Part shown: positions 9,791 through 21,291 of the stretch, piece after piece
How the letters are laid out: each line of letters begins with the position of its first letter
How positions within the stretch are numbered: the first letter of the stretch is position 1
NCBI GenBank assembly: GCA_001466705.2
Contig: LATX02000195.1
Location: forward strand, 372,001 to 436,000
DNA length: 64,000 nt
Reading direction: 5' to 3'
Origin: Moniliophthora roreri
Taxonomy: Eukaryota > Basidiomycota > Agaricomycetes > Agaricales > Marasmiaceae
Notes under the pieces: model-generated
What the model saw: the letters and a program-made list of their open reading frames with translations, nothing else
The model's database searches: none
Told to the model about the DNA's origin: nothing
Position numbers and translations under genes: made by a program

Positions 9791-12249
9791 CACCCCTTGC
9801 TAAGACTCTAAGTGTGTCACAACCTGATACCCAACACAGGCCACACTCCAAGTGCTCAAGGCTCCTTCTTGGTGTAAAGTGTCTCTTAGAAAAGTGCTAC
9901 AATGCACTTAAGATGTTATTCTTAGTCTCTTATGATGCAAGTTTGTTATCAGATTCTATCTCTCTGGAGTCACTCAGGACCAATCTCCAGGGCCTGAAGT
10001 GAGGAAGCAAAACTGGAATGGCACACAAATTTATACACCAAACAAACTCTTCATGTATTTCACAATCAGAGAGGGCAGAGTTACTTGAGTATGTATGAAT
10101 ATCTAGCTGTCCTTATATATGGTCCAAGGAATATATCTACAGAAAAATATAAATAATGTCTGATAATTCAGGAAAGGATAAATGAGTGACTGAGATACTA
10201 AAAGAGGGAATATTCAGCTGTCACAGAGTCTGGCCACTAGGGTATCCAACCATATCCATGCAGGTATCTGCTTTCCAGTGTTCTGGACTCTTAGATATTT
10301 GATTTATCTCTTTTCTAGGTGGGTCTGGATAGACAGATGAGTCCATCTGTTCCGCATTCTCTTTTCCAGCATCTGCACAGCTGCCAATGTCTGGGTTTCA
10401 AAGCTTCCAAGGCTGGAACATACTGTTCCTGTTCCTGTCTCCTTTGATAATTTGTTCTTAATCTTATCTAGGACTTTGCATTCCTTGAATATCAATTATG
10501 TCTTGTTGTATCTGTAGTCATGTTGCTACACTTGTTCTGAGGTTGTGTTGCCCCTTGTTAAGTAATTTCATCTATTTGCACCACATTAGAACTCTTTATT
10601 AAGAGATCATTGGCTTTGATTCTGATCTGCATATTGAATTCCAATGTCTGATCATTCTGATTGTTCCAATCCAAGTCGTCTCTCTGTTCTGATGTCTTCT
10701 CTAAGTACTTCTGTACTGTATGACTGCATGTTGCACTTTGCAGATGTTATAGAAAAGTGAATAAATTGAAAAATCCCATTGATAGCACTTTGAGAGAGCT
10801 CAGTTAACTAGCCAACATGTTCATATGGTCATAGTTAGGTTCCCTACAGGTTTCAGAAGTGATCTGCTTTGGATCTGATACATAGATAAGTCAGAATGTA
10901 CAGCTTAGACACCTCTGTATAGCATATCATATAGCTCTTTGTACTTTCCAACACACTGTAGCTTCTCTAAGGCAATAACTAGCAGACTGGGCTCACTCTA
11001 GTCCTTATTACCCATTATCTTGTGTCATATTAAAGTGTTCTGATTCAAAAGTAATGTAAAATGAATAAAATTGGTTCTTTTCTAGGTTTGCCATATTAGC
11101 ATAATATGCTTCCATTTTCATATCTAAAGTGTACATGTAAGCTCAGCCATGCTATCTTCTTGTCATACAGCTTTGTCTTCTGCTTTCTGTGATACAGGTA
11201 CCTTTCCGGTAACTGATCATCTATTTCATTCATCTAATTTGATATTGGTATCTTGAGTATCCCCTGCTGATAATTTGTCATTCTCTGTTTCATATCTGTT
11301 TCTTAGTAATATTCTCATTGATGTATTATCAAAGGCTTTTATTCTTCCTTCAAGTTGGGTATGGTTTGAAAATATTGTTAAAAAGTGAAAATATTCCATT
11401 TGGTATACTTTTGATAGAGAGGTGTGATGTGGTGTGGAGGCCACACTCCAAGTGCCCAAGGCTCCTTCTTGGTGTAAAGTGTCTCTTAGAAAAGTGCTAC
11501 AATGCACTTAAGATGTTATTCTTAGTCTCTTACGATGCAAGTTCGTTATCAGATTCTATCTCTCTGGAGTCACTCAGGACCAATCTCCAGGGCCTGAAGT
11601 GAGGAAGCAAAACTGGAATGGCACACAAATTTATACACCAAACAAACTCTTCATGTATTTCACAATCAGAGAGGGCAGAGTTACTTGAGTATGTATGAAT
11701 ATCTAGCTGTCCTTATATATGGTCCAAGGAATATATCTACAGAAAAATATAAATAATGTCTGATAATTCAGGAAATGATAAATGAGTGACTGAGATACTA
11801 AAAGAGGGAATATTCAGATGTCACAGAGTCTGGCCACTAGGGTATCCAACCATATCCGCACAGGTATCTATGTTTCCAGGAAATCTGGACTCCATAATTT
11901 GTATCTTCTCTTTTCTAAGTCAGGTATCTACGAGTGGATGGCTGTATCCATCCTGTCTCTTAACAGCATTTCCCTTTCTAGTATCTGCACATCGGCAGAG
12001 GCCTAGATGCCAAAGCTTCCAAGGTCAGAACACACTGTTACTGTTCCTATCTCCTTTGACAATGCACACTTGGTCTTATTTAGAACTTCTTGTGCATTAG
12101 ATATTCTTCATATGTCTTGTTGTATCTGTCTGTAGGTAGTGGATGTCCTTCGGAAGTGATTTCTGTCTTTCCAAGATGACTTTTGTACCTAGTTAGCTTA
12201 TCACATATTGTTTAGCTGCCAGTGAATTCTTTATTAAGAGATCACCTGC

Positions 12250-12675
12250 TTTCACTACATACGAGGTGTTCTTTTAACATGGTTTTCTGATTGAGAAAAC
12301 ACTTAATCTTCTTGCAAAGAGAATTTTTATAAAACTATATATAAATTCTAAATTTCAATTATGTCCTCTCAACAAGAATATGCCTGGAGAATACTAAATT
12401 TTCAGCAGCAAAAGATATGGAATTTTCAAATTCTGAGAATTAATAAATAATACAATATATTAGAATAATTTCTATACTGAGAAAACATTAAATTTTCTCT
12501 GGTTGAAAATCCTCAGAAAATGCTGATAAGATAAGATAAAAATTCCACATTTTCTATTGTGGGAAAGTCAGAGAAAACACTAGGAAAACACTAGGAAAAT
12601 AGTAGGAAAATCATATGAAAACACTATTTTAAAGCAGTTTTTAGATAGTTTTCATATAGTTTTCCTTTTGTATTT
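12250..12675. repeat. A/T-rich tract with GGAAAACACTA minisatellite-like units, repeated at 13450-13860
   Basis: A/T-rich sequence with recurring GAAAACAC and TTTTCTCA/TGAGAAAA motifs; near 12565-12635 the unit GGAAAACACTA is repeated in tandem with variants. The same tract recurs at 13450-13860 with no difference noticed by eye, which together with the N at 12676 suggests overlapping contigs or a very recent duplication. Confidence 0.5.
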
Positions 12676-12676
12676 N
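12676..12676. other. Assembly join (single N)
   Basis: Single N; the sequence to the right restarts inside repeat R at a point already passed on the left. Confidence 0.9.
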
Positions 12677-14024
12677 AAGTGCTACAATGCACTTAAGATG
12701 TTATTCTTAGTCTCTTACAATGCAAGTTTGTTATCAGATTCTATCTCTCTGGAGTCACTCAGGACCAATCTCCAGGGCCTGAAGTGAGGAAGCAAAACTG
12801 GAATGGCACACAAATTTATACACCAAACAAACTCATCATGTATTCACAATCTGAGGGGGGCAGAGTTACTTGTTTTTGTACAAATATCTAGCTGTCCTTA
12901 TATATGGTCCAAGGAATATATCTACAGAAAAATATAAATAATGTCTGATAATTCAGGAAAGGATAAATGAGTGACTGAGATACTAAAAGAGGGAATATTC
13001 AGATGTCACAGAGTCTGGCCACTAGGGTATCTGACCATATCCACATGGGTATCTATATTTCCAGCATTCTGGACTCTATAATTTGTATTTTCTCTTTTCT
13101 AAGTCAGGTATCTACAAGTGGATAGCTGTATCTGTCCCATCTCTTTACAGCATTTCCCTTTCTAGTATCTGCACATTGGCAGGGGCCTAGATGCCAAAGT
13201 TTCCAAGGTTGGAACATGCTGTTACTGTTCCTATCTCCTTTGACAATGCACACTTGGTCTTATTTAGAACTTCTTGTGCATTAGATATTCTTTGTATGTC
13301 TTGTTGTATCTGTCTGTAGGTAGTGGATGTCCTTCGGAAGTGATTTCTGTCTTTCCAAGATGACTTTTGTACCTAGTTAGCTTATCACATATTGTTTAGC
13401 TGCCAGTGAATTCTTTATTAAGAGATCACCTGCTTTCACTACATACGAGGTGTTCTTTTAACATGGTTTTCTGATTGAGAAAACACTTAATCTTCTTGCA
13501 AAGAGAATTTTTATAAAACTATATATAAATTCTAAATTTCAATTATGTCCTCTCAACAAGAATATGCCTGGAGAATACTAAATTTTCAGCAGCAAAAGAT
13601 ATGGAATTTTCAAATTCTGAGAATTAATAAATAATACAATATATTAGAATAATTTCTATACTGAGAAAACATTAAATTTTCTCTGGTTGAAAATCCTCAG
13701 AAAATGCTGATAAGATAAGATAAAAATTCCACATTTTCTATTGTGGGAAAGTCAGAGAAAACACTAGGAAAACACTAGGAAAATAGTAGGAAAATCATAT
13801 GAAAACACTATTTTAAAGCAGTTTTTAGATAGTTTTCATATAGTTTTCCTTTTGTATTTAACATGTTTCCTTTGATATAAAATTCAAAATCTTATATTTA
13901 TTTTCTAAATGTTTTCTCACTATTTTATAAGGCAGAAAGATTCCCTACAGGTTTCGGAAGTGATCCATTTTGGATCTGATACATAGATAAGTCAGAAAGT
14001 ACAGCTTCAATGAAGATGCTCAAA

Positions 14025-14025
14025 N
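14025..14025. other. Assembly join (single N)
   Basis: Single N between two partial copies of repeat R. Confidence 0.9.
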
Positions 14026-15119
14026 TGAGGAAGCAAAACTGGAATGGCACACGCAATTATACACCAAACAAACTCATCATGTATTCACAATCAGAGGGGG
14101 CAGAGTTACTTGAGTATATATGAATATCTGGCTGTCCTTATATATGGTCTATGGAATATATCTACAGAAAAATATAAATATTGTCTGATAAATCAGGAAA
14201 TAATAAACGAGTGACTGAGATGCTAAAAGAGGGAATATTTGGATGTCATGGAGTCTGGCCACTAGGGTATCTATGTCTCCAGGTGTTCTGGACTCTATAA
14301 TTTGTATTTTCTCTTTTCTAAGTTGGGTATCTACAAGTGGATGGCTGTATCCATTCTGTCTCTTTACAGCATTTCTCTTTCTAGTATTCACACATTGGCA
14401 GAAACCTAGATGCCAAAGTTTCCAAGGTTGGAACATGCTGTTACTGTTCCTATCTCCTTTGACAATGCACACTTGGTCTTATTTAGAACTTCTTGTGCAT
14501 TAGATATTCTTCATATGTCTTGTTGTATCTGTCTGTAGGTAGTGGATGTCCTTTGGAAGTGATTTCTGTCTTTCTGAGATGACTTTGTACCTAGTTAGCT
14601 TATCGCATATTGTTTAGCTGCCAGTGACTTCTTTATTAAGAGATCACTTGCTTTGACTCTGATCCGTATATTGACTTTGGAGGAGGATTGTTCTATGATT
14701 GTTCCTATTCCATGTCGTCTTTCTGTTTTAATGTCTCCTCTAAGTACCTTTGTACTGTTTGACTGCAGATTGCACTTTGCAGATGTCATAGAAAGGTAAA
14801 GTAGAAATTAAAATCCCATTGATAGCACTTTGAGAGCTTGGTTAACTAGCCAATGTGTTCATTGGGCCATAGTTAGGTTCTCTACAGGTTTCGGGAGTGA
14901 TCCGTTTTAGATCTGATACATAGATAAGTCAGGAAGTACAGCTTAGACACCTCTGTATAGCATATCATATAGCTCTTTGTACTTTCCAAGGTACCATAGC
15001 TTCTCTAAGGCAATGACTAGCAGTCTGGGCTCACTCTAGTCCTTATTACCCATTATCTTGTGTCATATTAAAGTGTTCCAATTCAAAAGTAGTGTAAAAT
15101 GAATAAAAGTGGGTCTTTT

Positions 15120-16140
15120 CTAGGTTTGACATATTACCGAGGAATAGCTGTGATGACAGATGAGTACCTGAGATAGATATGGGTCAGACAGTGATGAGAG
15201 AAGTACATCAGTGTCACATACCAAAGATGTCACGAGAACTTGAGGTAAGCTGGAAAAAAGAGTGGTTATTAGTACTTGAAGGGATGCAAATTGCAGGGGT
15301 AGAAGTACTGACCAAAAAAACCAACTAGATATGATGGCCAACTGTTGAGACACATTAGTAGTGACCCTGACAGGTGCAGTTGTGAAATATGTGCTAATCT
15401 GGACAGACTCAAGCGTCAGAGTTTCAGACCTGCCCCAGTATGTATTAAAGGTGACAAGTGTTGTTGGTCTGGAACTCAAATGCTGAAGGGATGTGGTGGG
15501 TGGGTGAAGTTCAGTGAGAAAAGAAAGCTTTTAGGACATGGTGAGATAGATGCAGAGAAGTTGGATATGTGACCACATCCATCTGCTGCATCATCTCATC
15601 CTCTAATAACTCTTTGTGGGCTCAGTTTTATCTCAGAATTATAGTATATAGGCCATGCCATGGATCTGCCATAGTCACAAGAGAATATTGGTATTGTTGG
15701 CCTTGAAGCTGAACCAACTCATGGCATCAATGAGCTGAGTGAAGGCCCTTCAGTGCACCAGGATGATGACAGAGTGTAAATGGGCAATATGATGACTTGA
15801 AATCGGATTCATAGGATGGTAGTATCTGGCAGCTGGATGTGTTTGCATCATGTGAGGATTCAGATAATTGTGGGGGACATTGGTTTAGGACAAAACAGCA
15901 CAGAAAAAAGGGCATAAGAATCACTAAGAAAATCTAATGTATAAGAATGCACCTTCAGCTAATTGTCTGACATTCCTGATCCTGCCATTCTAATCACATG
16001 TTCTGGCTCTGAACTGGCTCTAAACAAAATGGGTGTTAGTAAACAAAAAAGCCAGAAAGGTTTGCGATAATTACTAAAAGGATGTGTTTGACATGTCAAT
16101 GTACTGTGGGCAGGTGGTAATAGGCAAATATCGAGGCAAA
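15120..16140. other. CpG-poor sequence without recognisable gene
   Basis: Several frames of 60-119 codons exist on both strands (for example 15120-15479 minus) but none shows a domain, splice structure or conservation in a second copy. It appears to be decayed repeat or insertion DNA. Confidence 0.4.
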
Positions 16141-18819
16141 AGGGCACATGTAGGAGTGGGGGAGGAGGGGAGATGGTGGTGGAAGGGAAGAAAGGGAATT
16201 TGAGGTGTTTGGAATTCTAGGGCAGTGTTTATATGAAAATTAGAAGTGTGCACAGACCAGTTTAGGGTAGATCAGGGTTTAGGGTTTTTAGTGTGTGGTT
16301 GCAGGGGATGTCCTTTGTGTTTTTGAGGTGTTGGAGGTGTTGAATAGTATTGAAGAGATGGCGAGCAAGGCAAGAGAGCTTGATGATGTATGACATGTTA
16401 TAAACTCCAAGAAGTCCAGCATTGGGATCCAACACTCCAATAAACATCACACATCTCACTTGGTCTCCTCCACCATGTCCAATGACATTGACAGCACATA
16501 CAGTCCAGAATCAAATCACCCATCTCATTACAGGCTGAGAGTTGACTTATAGGATGGTCAGTGCTTGCAAGTGGGAGGGAAGAAGTTCTTGCAGGGCATA
16601 TTTACTGTTTGGTAGGTATCACTGGTTGTACCTCCCAGAACTCAATACATTTTATAAGAGCTGTCCTGAGACATTGTAATAAAACCTGAGCATTATATCA
16701 CTCTCTGACAGTGATAGAGGGATATAACCCATCATGACGGTTACAAGGGGTTATAACACTGTTTACAACTCTGGTTACACCCAGCATTATAACCTTTCAT
16801 TGCCATCATGAGGGGTTATAACTGGGTTATGGCTGGAGTTATATCCATGTTTATAACCTTTGTTAACAGTCATAAGGGGTTATAACACATGTTCTATTCT
16901 CAAGGTATGGTAACAGGGTTTTATATATGTGGTTACAGCACTAACTGACTTGTAGGCAATGCATATTGGGCATTGTTTCCCCTGCTAACCCACTATACCA
17001 CTCTCCAGTTTTTGCTAATGGTCAACCCTAGGCATGCATGGTAGGTTCCTGTCTTTGTGTCAGATGCTATCTAGACCATGGGGGTATTGGAGATCAGTCC
17101 CACTATGAGTTGTGGGAGGTGAGAGGTGGTACATACCTCATGGGGGGAGAATGCCTTGTGGGTGAGGAAAGGTTCTCAATATGCAGAGGAGGGTACTGGG
17201 AGGGGGAGTAAGTATTGAGAAGACCCTGAGAGAGGATAATATGCACCTTATGACAGGTCTGTCTCAGCTCCAACTCTCCCAGCCCTTTTCTTACAACTTC
17301 TCCATCATTCTTTGCCTATTCCACTTGTCTGACACATAGCACCATGGATTTGCACTGACGTTGTTGAGTTGAGCTGTAATATACAATTCAGGTCACTGAA
17401 CACATGAGAAAAACCTCAAGAGACTCACTGATAGTTATGCAAGGCACCATTGATCCATCTAGAGAGCCATAGGAGGGAGGGAGAGCTGGCAAAAGGAAAG
17501 GGATGCAGAAGGGAAAGGTGGAGATGGTGGTGGAAGGGAAGAAAGGAGTGTTAGGCTGAGTTTGAAATGTAGTCAGGCTTTATGGGAAAGTGCACAGACC
17601 ACTTTAGGGCTGGCATGGGCTAGCATGAGCTGGTCATTCAAGGATGTTGGTGAGATGGTGGGCAACAGCATTGAAGATGATGCTAGACCAGTAAAATTGA
17701 CGATAATGTGGCTTTGGCTTTAGTTGGACTTTCCAGGTTGCACAGCTCCAACTCCGAATATCATCCAAATTACCTGAGCTGCATCCAGCTCATTTTGTGG
17801 TTGTTTCACTCAATTTTTCCTCTGTCCAATATGATTCCTATTCAAGCTTTACAACTTACATGAATTGGAGCCCAAAGTCACTGCAATTCCCTTCAATGGC
17901 ATCCAATGCAAAAAAGAGACAGCTTGCAGTTCTTGCCCAAAGGACATGTTCAATGTGTTGATGAACCATAAATGAGTCATAACGAGCTCATACTGAGGTA
18001 TAGAGGTGGATTTTGAGGATGAGAAGGGACAAGAGAAGGAGATGGTGGGGACATGGTGGTGGAAGGGAAGAAAGGGAAGCTGGGGCAGTTGGAATTCTGA
18101 GGCAGCCTTTATGTGAAACGTTGGGGCATGCACAGACCAATTTAGAGCCAGTCAGGGTTTAGGGTTCTTGTGGGGTGTTTTCTTTTCATCACTGAGGGGT
18201 GCTGGAGGTATTGGGTACTTGAACAGTCTTGAGTGAGCAAAAGCTGGTCAAAAAGCAATGTTGTGTTTTTCAATCAACTCCAAGGAGGCCAGCAGCTGGG
18301 TCCAATGCTCTGAATCTCAGATCCCACATGTCCAACTTTTCAGCAACATTGACTGTTCCCATTAATATACCTAATCATGATGCATAATTGCTTGGATTTG
18401 AGTTGGAGTGTCAGTCTTGCAGTGTTTTTGGGCAAATCTGCTGGCAAATAGAGGTGTGTGGATCACTAGGATATAGGATATGCTTCTGGTTTTAACTTAC
18501 AGAACTTGATATATTCTGTAGGAACTGTTCTGAGACCTTGTAACAAAGCTCAGGTGTTGTATTTATCAGTTACAGTTCTGCAGGGTTATAACCTGTTGTG
18601 GCAGTTATAAGGGGTTATAACCCTGTTTATGACTGGGGTTATATTCATAGTTATAACCTTCATTAACAGTCATAGGGGGTTATAACACACATTGTATTCT
18701 TAAGGCACAGTAACAGGGATTTATATACATGATTACAACACTAATGAACTTGTAGGTAATGCACATCAGGCATTGTTTCCCCTGCTAACCTGCTATACCA
18801 CTCTCTGGATTTTGCTGAT
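16141..18819. repeat. Direct repeats at the right end of the insertion
   Basis: Related stretches start at about 16165, 17515 and 18045, each with GGTGGTGGAAGGGAAGAAAG and then GTGCACAGACCA or similar. Two of them continue to near-identical ends: CCCCTGCTAACCCACTATAC closing at 17019 with CTCCAGTTTTTGCTAAT, and CCCCTGCTAACCTGCTATAC closing at 18819 with CTCTGGATTTTGCTGAT. The right end of the insertion is therefore duplicated in tandem. GGTTATAAC motifs are dense at 16690-16900 and 18570-18700. Confidence 0.55.
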
Positions 18820-19284
18820 ATTTGAGGTTGATAGATTCTACACCACAACAAGTTCTCATTATGGTTTATCAAATGTTGCATACATAAACATGATTCATTA
18901 ACAGGACATGCATTGATTGCAGATTGCAGATTAGTAGTGAGGGTCTACATCTTTTATTTTCTGGAAGGCTAGACTTGTTAGCATCAGCACATGTACACAT
19001 GTGAAGGCTCTGACACACCTCCATTGCTCCAGTATTCCCTCTATTTTTCCTTTTTCATAATCTCCACCAGTCTAAACCAAGCCTCAGAAGGTGCATTGAG
19101 TTGCCTTGACCAGTGTTAATGGTGCTGACAAGGGTAGTGACTAGGTTTGGATGCTGCAAAGAGAACCAAGGTGGTGAGTTGAAAAAGAGTTGTGCAACAG
19201 CTTTTCTTCCTAATTTAGGGTTATTGCTGCATTAAGCACCCACTGCCTGAAAAACTCTCTTTGGACACACATACATGATGAAAG
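18820..19284. repeat. Resumed I66-unit sequence, all CpGs lost
   Basis: Colinear paralogue of about 2640-3100 (for example CTGGAAGGCTAGACT and CAAGCCTCAGAAG are shared). Every one of the 21 CpGs at 2789-3099 is TpG, CpA or otherwise lost here, while most non-CpG positions match. It ends at the N at 19285. Confidence 0.8.
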
Positions 19285-19285
19285 N
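19285..19285. other. Assembly join (single N)
   Basis: Single N separating the decayed host unit from a partial Gyp1 LTR; true adjacency is unproven. Confidence 0.9.
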
Positions 19286-19681
19286 TTCTTTCCTTTTCTA
19301 TTTATGATCTGATGTCATTTCTGACATCGGCTATTGTATCATTATATTTATTTTTGTTTCCTTGACATCACTTCTGATGTCACATTCCTAATTATTATGA
19401 CGACAAAGGGACATTCTGTTTACTAAACAAACGATGTCGTACTAGCAGTTTGTATGCAACTAGTAGACTACAATCGTTGTATAAGTAGATAGTTTGCAGG
19501 TCTAAGCTACCTCAGCTTGACCTAGTTAACTCCTTGAACATCTTGCTCACTTCGACCGAACTCTGAGAACTTTAGCGCGAGCTAAGGAACTCAAAACTCG
19601 AACTTGTCTCTTTTGTCAATTTAGCGCCGCTACGTCATAGTGGTGTTGAGTTGTTGTCGTTGCTGCGCAAGTAACGTAACA
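19286..19681 (+). repeat. Gyp1 copy 1 5' LTR, 3' portion
   Basis: Matches the last two thirds of the LTR at 26149-26758 and ends GTAACGTAACA at 19681. It includes the TATAAG box and the CAGCTTGACCT transcript-start candidate. The 5' part is lost at the N at 19285. Confidence 0.85.
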
Positions 19682-19709
19682 AAAGGTCAAGCTGATCGTT
19701 GCCGACCTA

Positions 19710-20152
19710 CTCAGGTCTAGGCACCACCGCTTATCGAAACACGACTCCCCCGAGGGCTCCCTTTACGGCAGCCGAAGAAGCAGATCTCGACGATCAACTC
19801 GAAGTAGCCAACCAGCTATTGAACCCCGATCCCGAACAGACTCCGCGCTGAATTACTCGTAGCCAACGGAGAGGAGCAGTCGAAAGTCTCCAAACAGAAA
19901 GAACAGAAACCGAAGCTAAGTCTTCTGAAACCGATCCATTTGACGAATACCGAAATATTTTCCATACCCCGACTCCAGAAATGACGACTCCCAGTGGAAG
20001 CGCTGCTGCTGCTTCAGACGTCAAACCGAAAGTAGAACATGACGATACCGACGAACAATGGGCCCGGACTATTTCTACAGCTGTGCTCCAGACAATTGAC
20101 GACAAGAAGGACGAAGCTAGTAAAGGGCCGACCCCAGACCCCTTTTTAGGCA
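19710..20152 (+). pseudogene. gag: Gyp1 copy 1 gag, left contig fragment
   Basis: The frame from about 19730 encodes the N-terminal extension and the start of Gag. An in-frame TGA (near 19849) replaces the CGA codon present in copy 3 (position 35193 region), a C-to-T change at a CpG. Gag proper would start at the ATG at 19981. It is cut by the N at 20153; the right side restarts at the equivalent of 19871 in a slightly different copy. Confidence 0.75.
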
Positions 20153-20153
20153 N
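20153..20153. other. Assembly join (single N) inside gag
   Basis: 282 bases left of the N (from 19871) are repeated right of it with several differences, so two different element copies are joined. Confidence 0.9.
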
Positions 20154-20263
20154 GAGGAGCAGTCGAAAGTCTCCAAACAGAAAGAACAGAAACCGAAGCT
20201 AAGTCTTCCGAAACCGATCCATTTGACGAATACCGAAATATTTTCCATACCCCGACTCCAGAA

Positions 20264-21259
20264 ATGACGACCCCCAGTGGAAGCGCGGTTGCCGCTTCAG
20301 ACGTCAAGCCGAAAGTAGAACATGATGACACCGACGAACAATGGGCCAGAACCATTTCTACAGCCGTACTCCAGACGATTGATGACAAAAAGGACGAAGC
20401 TAGCAAAGGACCGACTCCGGACCCCTTTATGGGCAAACAATCAGACACCCGTCGCTTCCTCCTCGATCTCGAACTCTACTTCGCAATGAATCCAATCAAG
20501 GCGAATACTGACGAGAAGAAGAAGATGCTTCTTTTATCGCTGGTTAAAGGAAACACTAGTGAATGGAAGCAGAGAGAGACGATGAAACTCTTCCCCGAAG
20601 ACGATGACCCCGAAGAAAAGAAGAAAGCTGCTGAAGAAACTTGGAGCAGTTTCAAACAAAGATTCCGAGCAGAATGGCAACCCGTCAACGTTGTCAGAGA
20701 AGCACAAGCCAAAATCGAACAAATCAGAATGACGGACAGGGCCGACGAATACGTTAATCGATTCCGCCTTATCGCGATGGACACCAAGTACGACGATGAA
20801 GCTCTCATGAGATTCTTTAGGGAAGGACTCCCGGAGTCTTTACAAACCAAAATCATGCTCCGAACTGACGGAGAACCCGAAACCCTGGACGAATGGTACA
20901 AATTGGCGATCAAATACGACAACCAGTACAAGTTGGTTATGGCTAATAGAAAGAAGAGAGAGCCGATCAAGCCGAAGATCGCTCGGAAAGAAAAAGAAGT
21001 AACAGTCGGACGACTATTGTCCGAATCCGATAGGAAGGATTATATGGCTGCAGGGAAGTGTTTCCGTTGTGCAAAGACCGGTCACGTCTCACGAGATTGT
21101 CCCCTCAAAGGACAAGCACAACAAACCCCGCCGCCGAAATATGAACCCAAAAGACTCTCACCACGAGAAGCTTTTACCAAGATCCGCGCGCTTATTGCCG
21201 AACAAGGAGAAAGAGAACAAGAAGAGATCTTTGATCTCATGGGAAAGGAGGGTTTTTAA
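20264..21259 (+). CDS. gag: Gyp1 Gag polyprotein (copy 1)
   Basis: 331-aa Gag, the structural protein that forms the virus-like particle and binds element RNA. Acidic N terminus, a Ty3-type capsid-like region (WSSFKQRFRAEWQP, MTDRADEYVNRFRLIAMDTK, FFREGLPESLQTKI), then a basic stretch and one CCHC zinc knuckle CFRCAKTGHVSRDC near residue 265-280. It ends EGF-stop with the stop overlapping the frameshift heptamer at 21250-21256. The ATG at 20264 is the first in frame after the upstream TAG, as in copies 2 and 3. Same length as copy 3 Gag. The frame is intact although the rest of the element is broken. Confidence 0.85.
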   Translation: MTTPSGSAVAASDVKPKVEHDDTDEQWARTISTAVLQTIDDKKDEASKGPTPDPFMGKQSDTRRFLLDLELYFAMNPIKANTDEKKKMLLLSLVKGNTSEWKQRETMKLFPEDDDPEEKKKAAEETWSSFKQRFRAEWQPVNVVREAQAKIEQIRMTDRADEYVNRFRLIAMDTKYDDEALMRFFREGLPESLQTKIMLRTDGEPETLDEWYKLAIKYDNQYKLVMANRKKREPIKPKIARKEKEVTVGRLLSESDRKDYMAAGKCFRCAKTGHVSRDCPLKGQAQQTPPPKYEPKRLSPREAFTKIRALIAEQGEREQEEIFDLMGKEGF

Positions 21260-21291
21260 AGAGGTGGAAGAGGCCGACGCTCTTACCACCT
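21250..21291 (+). promoter_or_regulatory. -1 ribosomal frameshift site, Gyp1 copy 1
   Basis: Heptamer G GGT TTT in the gag frame, stop TAA directly after it, 5-nt spacer, then a stem AGGTGG-AAGAG / CTCTT-A-CCACCT closing a GCCGACG loop. The pol frame is -1 relative to gag. Confidence 0.7.

Larger units (their letters stand above)
9838..15110. repeat. Array of decayed copies of repeat R (four partial copies)
   Basis: Direct copies begin at about 9838, 11438, 12677 and 14026. Shared landmarks are GTGCTACAATGCACTTAAGA, TCTCTGGAGTCACTCAGG, AATATATCTACAGAAAAATA and, near the right end, CCCTACAGGTTTCGGAAGTG with GATCTGATACATAGATAAGT. Copies differ by substitutions and by alternative right parts: copies 2 and 3 run into an identical A/T-rich tract, copies 1 and 4 into a different tail. 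Another copy lies inverted at 33691-34397. No conserved frame was found. The first bases of the inverted tail (TTGGCTAGTTAAC) faintly resemble a Copia-type LTR start, but this is not enough to classify it. Joins at 12676 and 14025 mean the copy order is uncertain. Confidence 0.6.
7894..18819. mobile_element. 10.9 kb CpG-depleted insertion with 19-bp terminal inverted repeats
   Basis: The left end (7894-7912) reads ATCAGCAAAATCCAGAGAG and the right end (18801-18819) is its exact reverse complement. The outer flanks rejoin the I66 unit: the left flank ends GGAAGGTTC and the right flank starts ATTTGAGGTTGATAGATTC, against GGAAGGTTCGAAGTTGATGG in the paralogue at 2636, so a 3-bp TTC/TTT target duplication is possible. 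Both subterminal regions (about 7950-9080 and 16690-18700) contain many GGTTATAAC-type motifs, as expected of subterminal transposase sites in hAT or CACTA-like elements. The interior holds nested repeats and no recognisable transposase, and by eye only about 40 CpGs in 10.9 kb. It is best read as a decayed, non-autonomous or gutted DNA transposon that took later insertions. Two N joins (12676, 14025) lie inside, so length is approximate. Confidence 0.6.

Noticed and set aside
9838..15110. Repeat R as a Copia LTR element
   Set aside because: A TTGGCTAGTTAAC start and a TATCAGATCC string hint at it, but their order on the strand does not fit LTR followed by PBS, and no Copia pol motif was found.
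15120..15580. Frames of 119 (minus) and 75 (plus) codons in the insertion
   Set aside because: Compositionally biased, no domain, and CpG-poor decayed DNA with low stop density can give such frames by chance.
16690..18700. CRISPR-like array, from many short GGTTATAAC repeats
   Set aside because: Spacing is irregular, units are near-palindromic and vary, and the host is a eukaryote; subterminal transposon motifs explain them better.
20476..20970. Long antisense frames over gag and pol (for example 164 codons)
   Set aside because: They recur in every Gyp copy only because the sense strand is conserved; they lack starts in a sensible context and any domain.
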